DNA of 64,000 nucleotides from Gaiellasilicea sp037720595 (lineage in GTDB: Bacteria > Actinomycetota > Thermoleophilia > Gaiellales > Gaiellaceae), in the NCBI GenBank assembly GCA_037720595.1, contig JBBJLW010000009.1:1-64000 (forward strand), given 5' to 3'. Positions 27,411-35,803 of this stretch are shown in pieces. The number at the start of each line of letters is the position of its first letter. The first letter of the stretch is position 1. The position numbers and the translations under genes were made by a program. The notes beneath the pieces are model-generated. The model saw nothing but the letters and a program-made list of their open reading frames with translations, was not told the DNA's origin and ran no database searches.

Positions 27411-28286
27411 GTGGCCGGAGAGAAGATGCAGGAGGCGGTCGCGGCGCAGCCGGACTGGCTCGCACGCGTGCCTACCGAGCGGCGGCTGCCTGAGGGGCGG
27501 ATCGTCCATGTCGGCTGCGGCACGTCGTTCCACGCCGCCCAGACCGGCGCCACAGGAATCGGATGCAGCGCGCTCCAGGCACTCGAGGCGGTGCTGGAGC
27601 CGCCGGAGGCCGACGTGCTCGTGCTCGTCAGCCACGAGGGCGAGACGGCGTTGACGCTCGAGGCTGCGCAGGCCTTCTCCGGGCCGAAGTGGCTCGTGAC
27701 CGGCAAGGGAGAGGGGCCGATCGCAGAGCTCTGCGACGAGGTGGTCGTCTGCACCCCCGTCGTGGAGCGGAGCTGGTGTCACACGGCGAGCTACACCTGC
27801 GCTGTCGCGGCGATCGCCGCTCTCCATGGCGAGGACATCGCGACGCTCCCCGCCCGCGTCGCCGCCCTGCTCGACGGTCAGCGCTTCCCCGTCTCCGCCC
27901 ACGAGCGTTTCGTGATCGCCGGCGCCGGTCGCGACTGGCCGACCGCGCAGGAGGCGGCCCTGAAGCTGCGCGAGGGCGTGTTCGTCGCCGCGGAGGCGTG
28001 GGAAACCGAGCAGCTTCTCCACGGCCCGCTCGCCGCGGTCGATGAGACCGTCCGCTGTTTCGTGCTCGAGGGTGAGGGGCGCGCGGCCGAGCGAGCGCGG
28101 GGCGCCGTCGCCGCGCTCCAGGCGCTCGGGTGCGAGGTCGCGCTCGTGCCCACCGAGCATCCGGTCGTCGACATCGTCCGCTTCCAGCTCCTCACGCTCG
28201 ATCTCGCCGTCGCACGCGGGGTCGACCCCGACCTGATCCGCCGCGACGACGAGCGCTGGAAGCGGGCCGCCGAGGCGCATGCCTGA
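27411..28286 (+). CDS. SIS-domain sugar-phosphate isomerase-like protein
   Basis: About 291 residues from GTG 27411 (ATG 27426 also possible). It resembles the C-terminal isomerase half of GlmS without the glutaminase domain: KMQEAVAAQPDWLARV, IVHVGCGTSFHAAQTG, VLVLVSHEGETALTLEAA (SIS) and a second SIS domain with VIAGAGRDWPTAQEAALKLR and ETEQLLHGPLAAVD. Such proteins act as AgaS-type isomerase-deaminases or sugar-phosphate sensors. The gene overlaps the GH13 gene by 8 bases, which suggests sugar metabolism. Confidence 0.8.
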   Translation: MAGEKMQEAVAAQPDWLARVPTERRLPEGRIVHVGCGTSFHAAQTGATGIGCSALQALEAVLEPPEADVLVLVSHEGETALTLEAAQAFSGPKWLVTGKGEGPIAELCDEVVVCTPVVERSWCHTASYTCAVAAIAALHGEDIATLPARVAALLDGQRFPVSAHERFVIAGAGRDWPTAQEAALKLREGVFVAAEAWETEQLLHGPLAAVDETVRCFVLEGEGRAAERARGAVAALQALGCEVALVPTEHPVVDIVRFQLLTLDLAVARGVDPDLIRRDDERWKRAAEAHA

Positions 28287-29778
28287 GCCGTGGTGGCGCG
28301 AGGGCGTCCTCTACCAGATCTATCCACGCTCCTTCGCCGACTCGAACGGCGACGGGATCGGCGACCTGCGCGGGGTAATCGACCGGCTCGACCATCTCGA
28401 ATGGCTCGGCGTCGACGGGATCTGGTTGAGCCCGATCCACCCCTCGCCGAACGAGGACTGGGGCTACGACGTCAGCGACTATCTCGGCGTCCACCCGGAT
28501 CTGGGCACCCTCGAGGACGTGGACGAGCTCGTCGCCGAAGCGCACCGTCGCGGGATCCGCGTCCTGCTCGACCTCGTCCCGAACCACACCTCGATCCGGC
28601 ATCCGTGGTTCCGCGAGCGGCCCGAGCTCTACGTCTGGGCGGACGAGCCGCCGAACAACTGGCGCAGCGTCTTCGACGGCGGGCCGTCGTGGACGCTCGA
28701 CGGCGAGAGCGGCCGCTACTACCTGCATACGTTCGCGACCGGTCAGCCCGACCTCGACTGGCGCAACCCGGAGGTCCATGCCGAGTTCGAGCGGATCGTG
28801 CGGTTCTGGCTCGACCGCGGTGTCGCCGGCTTCCGGCTCGACGTCGTCAACGTGCTCTACAAGGATCCCCAGCTTCGCGACGATCCGCCCGCGCAGCCGG
28901 ACGATCACCCTCATCTGCGCGAGCTCGGGATGCGCCGGGTCAACTCGATGAACCAGCCCGAGATCCACGACCTCCTACAGGAGTGGCGAGGACTCTGCGA
29001 GGAGTACGAGCCGCCGCGAATCCTGGTTGGCGAGACCTACGCGTTCGAGGTGCCGCATTGGGCGAGCTACTACGGCAGCGGCGACCAGCTGCACCTATCG
29101 TTCAACTTCCGGCTCTTCTTCTCCGCGCTCGATGCAAGGGAGATGTCCGACGTCGTCGCGGAGGTCGAGCGCGAGCTGCCGGACGGGGCCTGGCCGTGTT
29201 GGGCGGGCTCGAGTCACGACGGTGGCCGGCTTGCGAGCAGGTGGGCGCGGGGCGACGAGCGGCTCGCCCGCTGCTGCCTCCTGATCCTGCTTGGCCTGCG
29301 CGGTACGCCGTTCCTCTACTACGGCGACGAGCTCGGCCTGCTCGACGGCCGCGTGGCGCCCGAGCAACGCCTCGACCGCGCCCAGCCGGGTCGCGATCCG
29401 GCTCGTACGCCGATGCCGTGGACGGGCGGCGATGGTGGCTGGCGCGAGCCGTGGCTGCCGCTCGAGGACGCCTCTCGCAACGTCGCGGATCAGCGCGCCG
29501 ACCCGTCCTCGATGCTGAACTTCACACGCGACCTGATCGCGGTCCGGCGCCGATTGCCCGATCTGCGCACGGGCTCGTATCGTCAGCTCGCCGCGTCCGA
29601 AGGCGTCTGGGCGTGGCAACGCGGCGACGAGTGCGTCGTGGCCGTCAACCTCGGCTCGAAGGAGGAGCGTTTCGATCTCGCGGGCCGGATCGAGCTGTCA
29701 ACCGATCATCGCGAGTGCGAAGGCGAGCCGTTCGTGGGACGTCTGGGCGCGGGGCAGGGCGTGATCCTGCACGTCTGA
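28279..29778 (+). CDS. GH13 alpha-glucosidase/oligo-1,6-glucosidase
   Basis: 499 residues. Clear GH13 motifs: region I LLDLVPNHTS, region II VAGFRLDVVN (nucleophile Asp188), region III ILVGETYAF (acid/base Glu252). Region IV reads SSHDGGRLA (His313, Asp314) instead of the common NHD. The opening WWREGVLYQIYPRSFADSNG is typical of intracellular alpha-glucosidases and of trehalose-cleaving subfamilies. It should hydrolyse short alpha-glucosides in the cytoplasm. It overlaps the SIS gene, giving an operon of sugar-related genes. Confidence 0.9.
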   Translation: MPEPWWREGVLYQIYPRSFADSNGDGIGDLRGVIDRLDHLEWLGVDGIWLSPIHPSPNEDWGYDVSDYLGVHPDLGTLEDVDELVAEAHRRGIRVLLDLVPNHTSIRHPWFRERPELYVWADEPPNNWRSVFDGGPSWTLDGESGRYYLHTFATGQPDLDWRNPEVHAEFERIVRFWLDRGVAGFRLDVVNVLYKDPQLRDDPPAQPDDHPHLRELGMRRVNSMNQPEIHDLLQEWRGLCEEYEPPRILVGETYAFEVPHWASYYGSGDQLHLSFNFRLFFSALDAREMSDVVAEVERELPDGAWPCWAGSSHDGGRLASRWARGDERLARCCLLILLGLRGTPFLYYGDELGLLDGRVAPEQRLDRAQPGRDPARTPMPWTGGDGGWREPWLPLEDASRNVADQRADPSSMLNFTRDLIAVRRRLPDLRTGSYRQLAASEGVWAWQRGDECVVAVNLGSKEERFDLAGRIELSTDHRECEGEPFVGRLGAGQGVILHV

Positions 29779-29793
29779 CCGGCTGTAAATCGT

Positions 29794-30531
29794 CTAGCGC
29801 TCGATCTGACTGCCGCCGACGATTGCGTCGCGCCCATCCGGGTAGCGCACCCACGCCTTGTGCGTGCCGTCGTAGTCGGGGCCGAAGAGGATCAGCGTCG
29901 CCTCGGCGCCGCGCACGCGGCACGGCTCGTCGCCCTCCGGGTCGAGCCCGCGCCAGATCCGGATGAATGGGTTCTGCTCCAATTCGGCGCCGATCGTGGA
30001 GGGAAGCGTGTGGCCCGGATGGACCCTCGTCTCGGGCGGGAGCGACATCAGCCGCTTCATGATCGAGCGGTGTTGATCGGCGTAGCCGTTCGGCCCGCCG
30101 CCGCCCGTGCCCCCGACGGTGCCCTTGAAGAGGCAGTCGGCGGTGAGGCAGTCGGTGCCGTCCACGAGCAGCGCGTGGTGGTCGAGGCAGTGGCCCGGTG
30201 TTGCGAGCACTTGGATCTCCAGCGCGCCCGAACGGAGGACGTCACCGTCCTCGAAGGTTTCGTCGAGCCGGACGCCGACCTCCCCGGTGAGGGCGCTACC
30301 GACGACCGGCACGCCGAAGCGCTTTGCAAGCCCGCCGACGTCGACGACGTGATCGGGATGGTGATGCGTGACGAGCACATGCGTGATCGTCAGCTCGCGC
30401 GCGGCGACCTGCTCGAGGAGCGGCTTCTCGACCCCGTTCGAGTCGACGAGCACGCCGTGGCCGCCGTCTTCGTCCGCCAGGAGGTAGGCGTTCGACGTCC
30501 ACTGCGGATGCTCGGCGCGCTCGAGGATCAT
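29794..30531 (-). CDS. MBL-fold metallo-hydrolase
   Basis: 245 residues from ATG 30531. The metal motif VTHHHPDHVVDVGGL, then LATPGHCLDHHALLVDG, DCLFKGTVGG and RVHPGHTLPS keep the ligand set of glyoxalase II-like proteins. The C-terminal 60 residues (WRGLDPEGDEPCRVRGAEAT) form an added beta domain. Substrate unknown; glyoxalase II or persulfide-type hydrolases are both possible. It converges with the GH13 gene after 15 bases. Confidence 0.85.
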   Translation of the reverse strand: MILERAEHPQWTSNAYLLADEDGGHGVLVDSNGVEKPLLEQVAARELTITHVLVTHHHPDHVVDVGGLAKRFGVPVVGSALTGEVGVRLDETFEDGDVLRSGALEIQVLATPGHCLDHHALLVDGTDCLTADCLFKGTVGGTGGGGPNGYADQHRSIMKRLMSLPPETRVHPGHTLPSTIGAELEQNPFIRIWRGLDPEGDEPCRVRGAEATLILFGPDYDGTHKAWVRYPDGRDAIVGGSQIER

Positions 30532-30698
30532 TAGAGCTCCTGACGTAAATGCCGCCTTGTTCGGCGGGGCGCGATGGGTGGTGCGAGGCAAGGACGCAGG
30601 GAGCGTCGATATGCGAGCATATGGACGCGACTGAGGACGCCGCATCGTGCCGCCCATCGCGATCCCCGCGGCTCAGTGCTGCATTGCGTCAGGAGCTC

Positions 30699-31802
30699 TC
30701 AGAAGGAGATCACGCTCCTGATCCCGTCCTGGGCCTCCATCAGCTCGAAGCCGCGGTTGACCTCGGCGAGCGTCAGCCGGTGCGAGACGAACGACTCTAC
30801 GTCGATCTCGCCTGCAAGCCAGCGGTCGACAAGCTGCGGAACCTGATCCCGCCCCTTGACGCCGCCGAACGACGACCCTGCGACGCGCCGGCCGGTGATC
30901 AGGAAGCGCGGCACGATCTTGAGCGTCTTGCCCTTGCCGGCGACGCCCGCGACCGTACAGAGGCCCCAGCCCATCCGGGCCGACTCGACGGCTTGGCGCA
31001 TCACGGCTACGTTGCCCGTCGCCTCGAACGTGTAGTCGGCGCCGAAGCCGCCGGTCAGCTCCAGGATCCGCTCGACCGCGTCGGGGCCGCCGACGAGTGT
31101 CTCGGTTGCACCGTGCCCGGTCGCGAGCCCGAGCCGCTCCTCTGAGAGGTCGACGCAGATGATTCGCTCCGCTCCTTGCAGCCGGCAGCCGATCACCGCG
31201 CCGAGCCCGACCAGCCCGGCGCCGAACACGACGCACGTCGAGCCCGGCTCCACCTTTGCGGTGTTGAGCGCCGCGCCGAGCCCGGTCGAGAGCCCGCACG
31301 CGAAGAGACAAGCGCCCTCGAGCGGCGCCTCCGGCGAGATCTTCGCGAGCGCGATCTCGGGCATGACTGTGTACTCGGCGAACGTCGAGGTGCCCATGAA
31401 GTGGCGAATCGGCTCGCCGTCGCGCGAGAGCCTCGTCGTCGCATCAGGCAGATAGCCCTGATTCTGCTGCTCGCGGATCGCGAGGCAGAGATTCGTCCGG
31501 TCGCTCTCGCAGTGGATGCACTCGCGGCACTGCGGCGAGAAGAGCGTGACGACGTGGTCGCCTTCCCGGAGCGAGGTGACGCCCTCGCCCACGCGCTCGA
31601 CGACGCCGGCGCCCTCGTGTCCGAGCACGGTCGGTGCGTAGCCGGACGGATCTGCACCGGAGGCGGTGTAGAGATCGGTGTGGCAGACGCCGCACGCGAC
31701 GAGCCGGACGAGCACCTCGCCGGCCTTCGGCTCGGCTAGCTCGACTTCCTGGATTGAGAGCGGCGCTCCGAACTCCTCCAGGACGGCAGCCTTGATCCTC
31801 AT
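30699..31802 (-). CDS. Class III alcohol dehydrogenase (S-(hydroxymethyl)thiol dehydrogenase type)
   Basis: 367 residues from ATG 31802. Zinc-dependent MDR enzyme with catalytic zinc motif ACGVCHTDLYTASGADPSGY and GHEGAGVVERVG, structural zinc set SPQCRECIHCESDRTNLC and NAD fold VVFGAGLVGLGAVIG. The stretch MGTSTFAEYTVMPEIALAKI is characteristic of class III enzymes that oxidise the formaldehyde adduct of glutathione or another thiol. Its ATG overlaps the epimerase stop in an ATGA, in an operon with the OsmC and aminotransferase genes. Confidence 0.88.
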   Translation of the reverse strand: MRIKAAVLEEFGAPLSIQEVELAEPKAGEVLVRLVACGVCHTDLYTASGADPSGYAPTVLGHEGAGVVERVGEGVTSLREGDHVVTLFSPQCRECIHCESDRTNLCLAIREQQNQGYLPDATTRLSRDGEPIRHFMGTSTFAEYTVMPEIALAKISPEAPLEGACLFACGLSTGLGAALNTAKVEPGSTCVVFGAGLVGLGAVIGCRLQGAERIICVDLSEERLGLATGHGATETLVGGPDAVERILELTGGFGADYTFEATGNVAVMRQAVESARMGWGLCTVAGVAGKGKTLKIVPRFLITGRRVAGSSFGGVKGRDQVPQLVDRWLAGEIDVESFVSHRLTLAEVNRGFELMEAQDGIRSVISF

Positions 31803-32821
31803 TCGGCCATTTTCTCGTGCCACGCATCCAGGAGTTGGCGCTCGCGCTCGGGTGCGAGTCCGACACCGACCGCGCTGCCCATGGGGACTGTTCCGGCCAC
31901 CGGTTCCGTAAAAGTCGCCGCCCAGGCGAGGGTGTCGCGCACTGTCTCCTCGAGCGGCCGGAAGACGAGGCCGGCTGCGAGTGCACGCGAGGTGTCGGTC
32001 TCCTGGATGTTGGCGAGGTCGTCGCCAGCGGGAATCCAGAGCGGCAGCTCGATCCATGCGCCCACCTCGTGTTCGACGAGGAAGGCGTCGTCCACCCAGG
32101 TGAGCCTGCCCTCGCCGCTCGCGACCCGCAAGCAGGTCGCGAGCACCTCGCCGGCCGTCGTCGCGGGAAGCGGCCCAGTAGCGTTGAAGACGCCTGGGAT
32201 GCGGTGCTCCGCCAGCCGCACGAGCCAGGCGCCGAGGTCGCGCGCGTCGATGAACTGCCATCGCCGCCCGGGCTCGCCGGGAGCGAGGATCTCGCCGCCC
32301 CGGGCCGCGCGGGTCGGCCAGTACGTGAAGCGATCGGTCGGGTCGTGGGGTCCGACGATCAGGCCGGCGCGGACATGCGACGAACGCCCCGGGAAGATTC
32401 CCTCGACCGTCCGCTCGCAGAGCGCTTTCAGGCCGCCGTACGCCTCCCCGATGCTCTCCGTCTCCGGGTCCTCGAGCTCGATCACCCGTGCGGTCTCGTC
32501 GAAGCCTCGCATGAGCGGCGGGTCGTAGACCGAGACGCTCGAGACGAAGACGTAGTGCCCGACCGCCTCCGCGAGCAGGCTCGCGGAGGCCTCGACGAGG
32601 CGCGGCACGTAGCCCGACGTATCCACCACCGCGTCCCATTCGCGGCCCTCGAGCGCGGTCAGGTCACCATCGCGGTCGCCACGGAGCTTCTCGACCTCGG
32701 GAAAGAGCTCGGCATTCGTCTCGCCGCGGTTGAACAACGTCAGCTCGTGCCCGCGGGCAAGCGCCTCCTCGGCGACGGACCGACCGAGGAACTTCGTTCC
32801 TCCGAGAACGAGGAGCTTCAG
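31799..32821 (-). CDS. NAD-dependent epimerase/SDR-type reductase
   Basis: 340 residues. The Rossmann start KLLVLGGTKFLGRSVAEEA is only reached if translation begins at the CTG (32819-32821), which overlaps the upstream aminotransferase stop in a CTGA; there is no ATG, GTG or TTG in frame nearby. YGGLKALCERTV supplies the Y-x3-K pair, and VFVSSVSVYD the Ser region of extended SDRs. Substrate unknown. Residues around AGLIVGPHDPTDRFTYWPTR match CSP41-like epimerases. The short alternative ATG at 32737 would remove the cofactor site. Confidence 0.85.
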   Translation of the reverse strand: MKLLVLGGTKFLGRSVAEEALARGHELTLFNRGETNAELFPEVEKLRGDRDGDLTALEGREWDAVVDTSGYVPRLVEASASLLAEAVGHYVFVSSVSVYDPPLMRGFDETARVIELEDPETESIGEAYGGLKALCERTVEGIFPGRSSHVRAGLIVGPHDPTDRFTYWPTRAARGGEILAPGEPGRRWQFIDARDLGAWLVRLAEHRIPGVFNATGPLPATTAGEVLATCLRVASGEGRLTWVDDAFLVEHEVGAWIELPLWIPAGDDLANIQETDTSRALAAGLVFRPLEETVRDTLAWAATFTEPVAGTVPMGSAVGVGLAPERERQLLDAWHEKMAE

Positions 32822-33981
32822 AGCTCTCCGAGCGCGGTCAAGAGCCGGTCGACCTCGCCGGCGGTGTTGTAGTGAACGAAGCCCGCGCGCACGGCGCCGG
32901 TGTCCTCAAGCCCGAGCTGCCGCATCACCTCGACCGCGTAATAGTCGCCGTGCCAGACGGCGATCTCTCTCGCTGCGAGCTCAATCGCCACCTCCTCGGC
33001 ACTCCGCCCGAGCACGTTGAAGCAGAACGTGGGCACACGACCCTCCATCGCCCGGAGCCCGTACAACTCGACCCGCTCGGGAAGGCCGTCCAGAAAGCGC
33101 TGTCCCAACTCACGCTCGTGCGCGACGATCGCCTCCCAGCCGAGCGACTCGAGGTACTCGACCGCGGCGACGAAGCCCGCGAGCAGCTCGTGTTGCTGCG
33201 TCCCGTGCTCGAAGCGGTGGCCGACCGGCTCGTTCGCGGCGGGACGCACCTTGTACGGCCGCCACGACTCGAGCAACTCCCGCTTGCCGAAGGCAAGCCC
33301 CAGGTGCGGCCCGAAGTACTTGTACGGCGAGCAGAGGAGGACGTCCACGTCCCAGGCGCCAACGTCGATCGGCCCGTGCGGGCCGTAATGGACGGCGTCT
33401 GCCCAGGCGAGGGCGCCGGCGCTGTGAGCGAGCTCGACGATTCGGCCGACATCGGGCGCGGTTCCGACCGCATTCGACGCGACCGGAAAGGCAACGACGC
33501 GTGTCTTCTCGGACAGCTGTCGCTCGAGGTCGGCCAGGTCGAGCGTCAGGTCGGCACGCACCTCGACGAAGCGGACGACGATCCCGAGGTCGTGCTCGAG
33601 CTCGAGCCAGGGCGAGACGTTCGCGTCGTGGTCGAGCTTCGTCACGAGCACCTCGTCGCCGCGGACGAGCGTCCGGGCGATGGAGCGCGTGAGCAGGAAG
33701 TTGAGCGAGGTCATCGAGGGTCCGAATGCAACCTCGTCCGGATGGCAGTTGAGGAAGCGGCCCGCGGCGACGCGCGAGCGCTCGACCAGCTCGACCGTGC
33801 GGACGCTCGTCTCGTAGGGCGCGCCGATGTTCGCGTTGTCCTCGCGCAGGTAGCGCGCGACCGCGTCGATCACCTCGTCCGGACACTGCGTCCCGCCCGG
33901 CCCGTCGAAGAAGACGAGCCGCCGGTCGAGCGCGGATGTCCGCTTCCTGACGGCCTCGACCTCGAATGCGACGGTGCTCAC
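32818..33981 (-). CDS. Cysteine desulfurase-like class V aminotransferase
   Basis: 387 residues from GTG 33979-33981 in a GTGA overlap with the OsmC gene. RLVFFDGPGGTQCPDEVIDA, TKLDHDANVSPWLELEHD, WADAVHYGPHGPIDV and the PLP-lysine segment CSPYKYFGPHLGLAFG are typical of the VC1184-like group of class V enzymes. C-terminal VRAGFVHYNTAGEVDRLL completes the fold. The family resembles cysteine desulfurases but the actual substrate is not established. Its stop overlaps the CTG start of the epimerase gene. Confidence 0.86.
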   Translation of the reverse strand: MSTVAFEVEAVRKRTSALDRRLVFFDGPGGTQCPDEVIDAVARYLREDNANIGAPYETSVRTVELVERSRVAAGRFLNCHPDEVAFGPSMTSLNFLLTRSIARTLVRGDEVLVTKLDHDANVSPWLELEHDLGIVVRFVEVRADLTLDLADLERQLSEKTRVVAFPVASNAVGTAPDVGRIVELAHSAGALAWADAVHYGPHGPIDVGAWDVDVLLCSPYKYFGPHLGLAFGKRELLESWRPYKVRPAANEPVGHRFEHGTQQHELLAGFVAAVEYLESLGWEAIVAHERELGQRFLDGLPERVELYGLRAMEGRVPTFCFNVLGRSAEEVAIELAAREIAVWHGDYYAVEVMRQLGLEDTGAVRAGFVHYNTAGEVDRLLTALGEL

Positions 33982-34388
33982 CGAATCTCCTCGCCGTTGA
34001 CGGTCCACGAATAGACGGGCTCGATCGTCAGCGACGCGCCCACGAAGCAGTCCCGCTCGGCTCGCGCGAGCAACTCCCGCACGTCCGGCGGAGCCGGGGA
34101 GAGCGTTACGTCGGCCTGCACCTCGATCTCGACGAACGCGTAGCGGCCATCCTCGTCGCGTTTCGTCACAGTCCCCGAGGCGTCGGCGCTGGAGGCGAGC
34201 TCCAGCCCGTCCCGCCGCGCGTGATGGCCGAGGCTCGTCAGCGAGCAGCGGGCGAGACCTGCGAGAACGAGGTGCTCCGGGCTCCAGACCGCTTCATTCG
34301 GCAGCGACGGGCCTCCCTCACCGCTCGTCGCCGTCCAGTCGCGGTCGAGCGAGATCGCATAGGAGAACGTCTTCGCCCGCGTCGCCAC
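33978..34388 (-). CDS. OsmC family protein
   Basis: 136 residues. GGPSLPNEAVWSPEHLVLAG, then GLARCSLTSLGHHARRDGLE and AERDCFVGASLTIEPVYSW hold the two redox cysteines of OsmC/Ohr proteins. These reduce organic hydroperoxides with thiols in the cytoplasm; the exact subgroup (Ohr or OsmC) is not separable here. It is the first gene of the four-gene minus-strand operon ending in the class III alcohol dehydrogenase, which suggests a thiol/aldehyde or peroxide defence role. Confidence 0.86.
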   Translation of the reverse strand: MATRAKTFSYAISLDRDWTATSGEGGPSLPNEAVWSPEHLVLAGLARCSLTSLGHHARRDGLELASSADASGTVTKRDEDGRYAFVEIEVQADVTLSPAPPDVRELLARAERDCFVGASLTIEPVYSWTVNGEEIR

Positions 34389-34463
34389 GGTCCGAGCCTA
34401 GATGATTGATGCAACGATCTCGCGCGCTCGGATGCGCGATCTGGCGTGTCTGGGCCGCTCCCT

Positions 34464-34499
34464 GGCTGACTGAGCGGCCTGGCGGCCGCTCAGTCAGCC
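34464..34499. repeat. Perfect 16-bp inverted repeat in a divergent spacer
   Basis: GGCTGACTGAGCGGCC (34464-34479) and its exact complement (34484-34499) flank a 4-base TGGC. It lies in the spacer between the OsmC gene (minus) and the small gene at 34663 (plus), so it does not separate convergent genes. No T-tract follows. A smaller CCGATGC/GCATCGG stem lies just downstream. It may be an operator or an extrusion hairpin. Confidence 0.6.
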
Positions 34500-34662
34500 C
34501 GTCCGCTTCGCGTGCTCAGCCCGTCACCGATGCAGCCGGCATCGGCAACGGCCTGATCCCGCGCCCCAGAGCGGCCAGCTCGCGCCCCGAGACGGACGAA
34601 TCTCGTGGCATCAAGCATCGAGCTCTTCGATGTCGTCCGGTCGGGTTCGTACGGTGAGGGTC

Positions 34663-34851
34663 GTGCAGCGCCTACGAACGCTGAGCGAGGCCGAGTGCTA
34701 CGCCCGCTGCTACGGGTGGCGCGGAGAGGACTCCGTCAACGTGACGAAGGTGGATTCCCACACCTTCCGCTACGAGACCTTCGTCTCGGGCGAGCTGCTC
34801 AGGTCATTGTTCGAAGATCGACTCGACGCACGAGAGCCCGAGGCCGCCTGA
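34663..34851 (+). CDS. Small hypothetical protein
   Basis: 62 residues from GTG 34663 (GTG 34654 would add three). The sequence LRTLSEAECYARCYGWRGED continues NVTKVDSHTFRYETFVSGEL, with two cysteines and a regular acidic/basic pattern. It looks like a real short protein, but I do not recognise a family. Its TGA (34849-34851) lies immediately before the homology of the glycosylase/NUDIX gene, suggesting translational coupling. Confidence 0.5.
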   Translation: MQRLRTLSEAECYARCYGWRGEDSVNVTKVDSHTFRYETFVSGELLRSLFEDRLDAREPEAA

Positions 34852-34861
34852 CTCCTCCGTT

Positions 34862-35803
34862 CCGGACGTCCTCGCGACCGGGCTGACCGCGGTCTTCTGC
34901 GGGATCAACCCCGGTCGAGTCTCCGCCGCAGCGCACGCCCACTTCGCCAATCCGCGCAACGATTTCTGGCGGATCCTGCACGCGGTGGGCTTCACGTCGC
35001 GGCTACTTGAGCCGTCGGAGCAGCTCGAGCTTCTTGCCTGCGGCTTCGGGATCACGAATGCAGCCCTTAGGACGAGCGCTGGATCGGGTGACCTCCGGCG
35101 CGCCGACTTCGCCGGCTCGGCGGAGCGATTGGAGCGCCTTGCCGTCGAGCTCTACCCACGTGCGATCGGCTTCGTCGGCAAGGAGGCCTATCGCGGAACC
35201 TTCGGCGAGCGGCCCGAGCTCGGCCCCCAGGAGCGGCGACTCGCCGACACCGCACTCTTCGTGCTCCCATCGACGTCACCAGCCAACGCGGCGGTGCCGT
35301 GGGAGGAGCGGTTGCTTTGGTTTCGCGCGTTTCGGGAGTCGCTCGTCATGGTTCGTCATGCAGTGCGAGCCCTCTTACTCGACGAGCAACATCGCATCCT
35401 GCTCGACCGGCGGCCCTTCGTCGTCGATCCGAAGGACACGGTCTGGGCGACCCCGGGCGGAGGGATCGAGCCCGGCGAGTCGCACGAGCAGGCGCTCCGC
35501 CGCGAGCTCGTCGAGGAGGTCGCTCTGCACGAGTTCGCCTTCGGCTCGGAGGTCTGGTGGCGCGAGCACTTCTTCCCGATGGCGAGCGGGCACGGCGGCC
35601 AGCGCGAGCACTTCTACGTCGTTCGAGTGGAGGGCTTCGAGGCGGCCGGAACGCCGGACGTGGACGTGGTCGAGCGCCGCTGGTGGACGGTCGCGGAGCT
35701 TTCGGTCTCCGACGAGCGGTTCGCGCCGCGACGGCTCCCCGAGTTCCTCGCCGCGCTCGTGCGCGACGGACCGCCCGAGGAGCCGCTCGACGTCGGCCTT
35801 TAG
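34862..35803 (+). CDS. Mug/TDG-type mismatch DNA glycosylase fused to a NUDIX hydrolase
   Basis: One open frame without a stop joins two enzymes. Residues from 34862 (PDVLATGLTAVFCGINPGRV) carry the Mug motif GINPGR, NPRNDFWRILHAVGF, GKEAYRGTFG and LPSTSPANAAVPW. The second part, from about 35348 (MVRHAVRALLLDEQHRILLD), is a NUDIX domain with GGIEPGESHEQALRRELVEEV (last Gly replaced by Ala) . No ATG, GTG or TTG is in frame before the homology: the first codons upstream are ATC (34817), ATT (34754) or CTG (34880). One extra base between 34853 and 34858 would bring CTG 34848 into frame, in a CTGA overlap with the previous stop. Mug removes U or T from mismatches; NUDIX enzymes clean nucleotide pools. 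Confidence 0.75.
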   Translation, partial: PDVLATGLTAVFCGINPGRVSAAAHAHFANPRNDFWRILHAVGFTSRLLEPSEQLELLACGFGITNAALRTSAGSGDLRRADFAGSAERLERLAVELYPRAIGFVGKEAYRGTFGERPELGPQERRLADTALFVLPSTSPANAAVPWEERLLWFRAFRESLVMVRHAVRALLLDEQHRILLDRRPFVVDPKDTVWATPGGGIEPGESHEQALRRELVEEVALHEFAFGSEVWWREHFFPMASGHGGQREHFYVVRVEGFEAAGTPDVDVVERRWWTVAELSVSDERFAPRRLPEFLAALVRDGPPEEPLDVGL

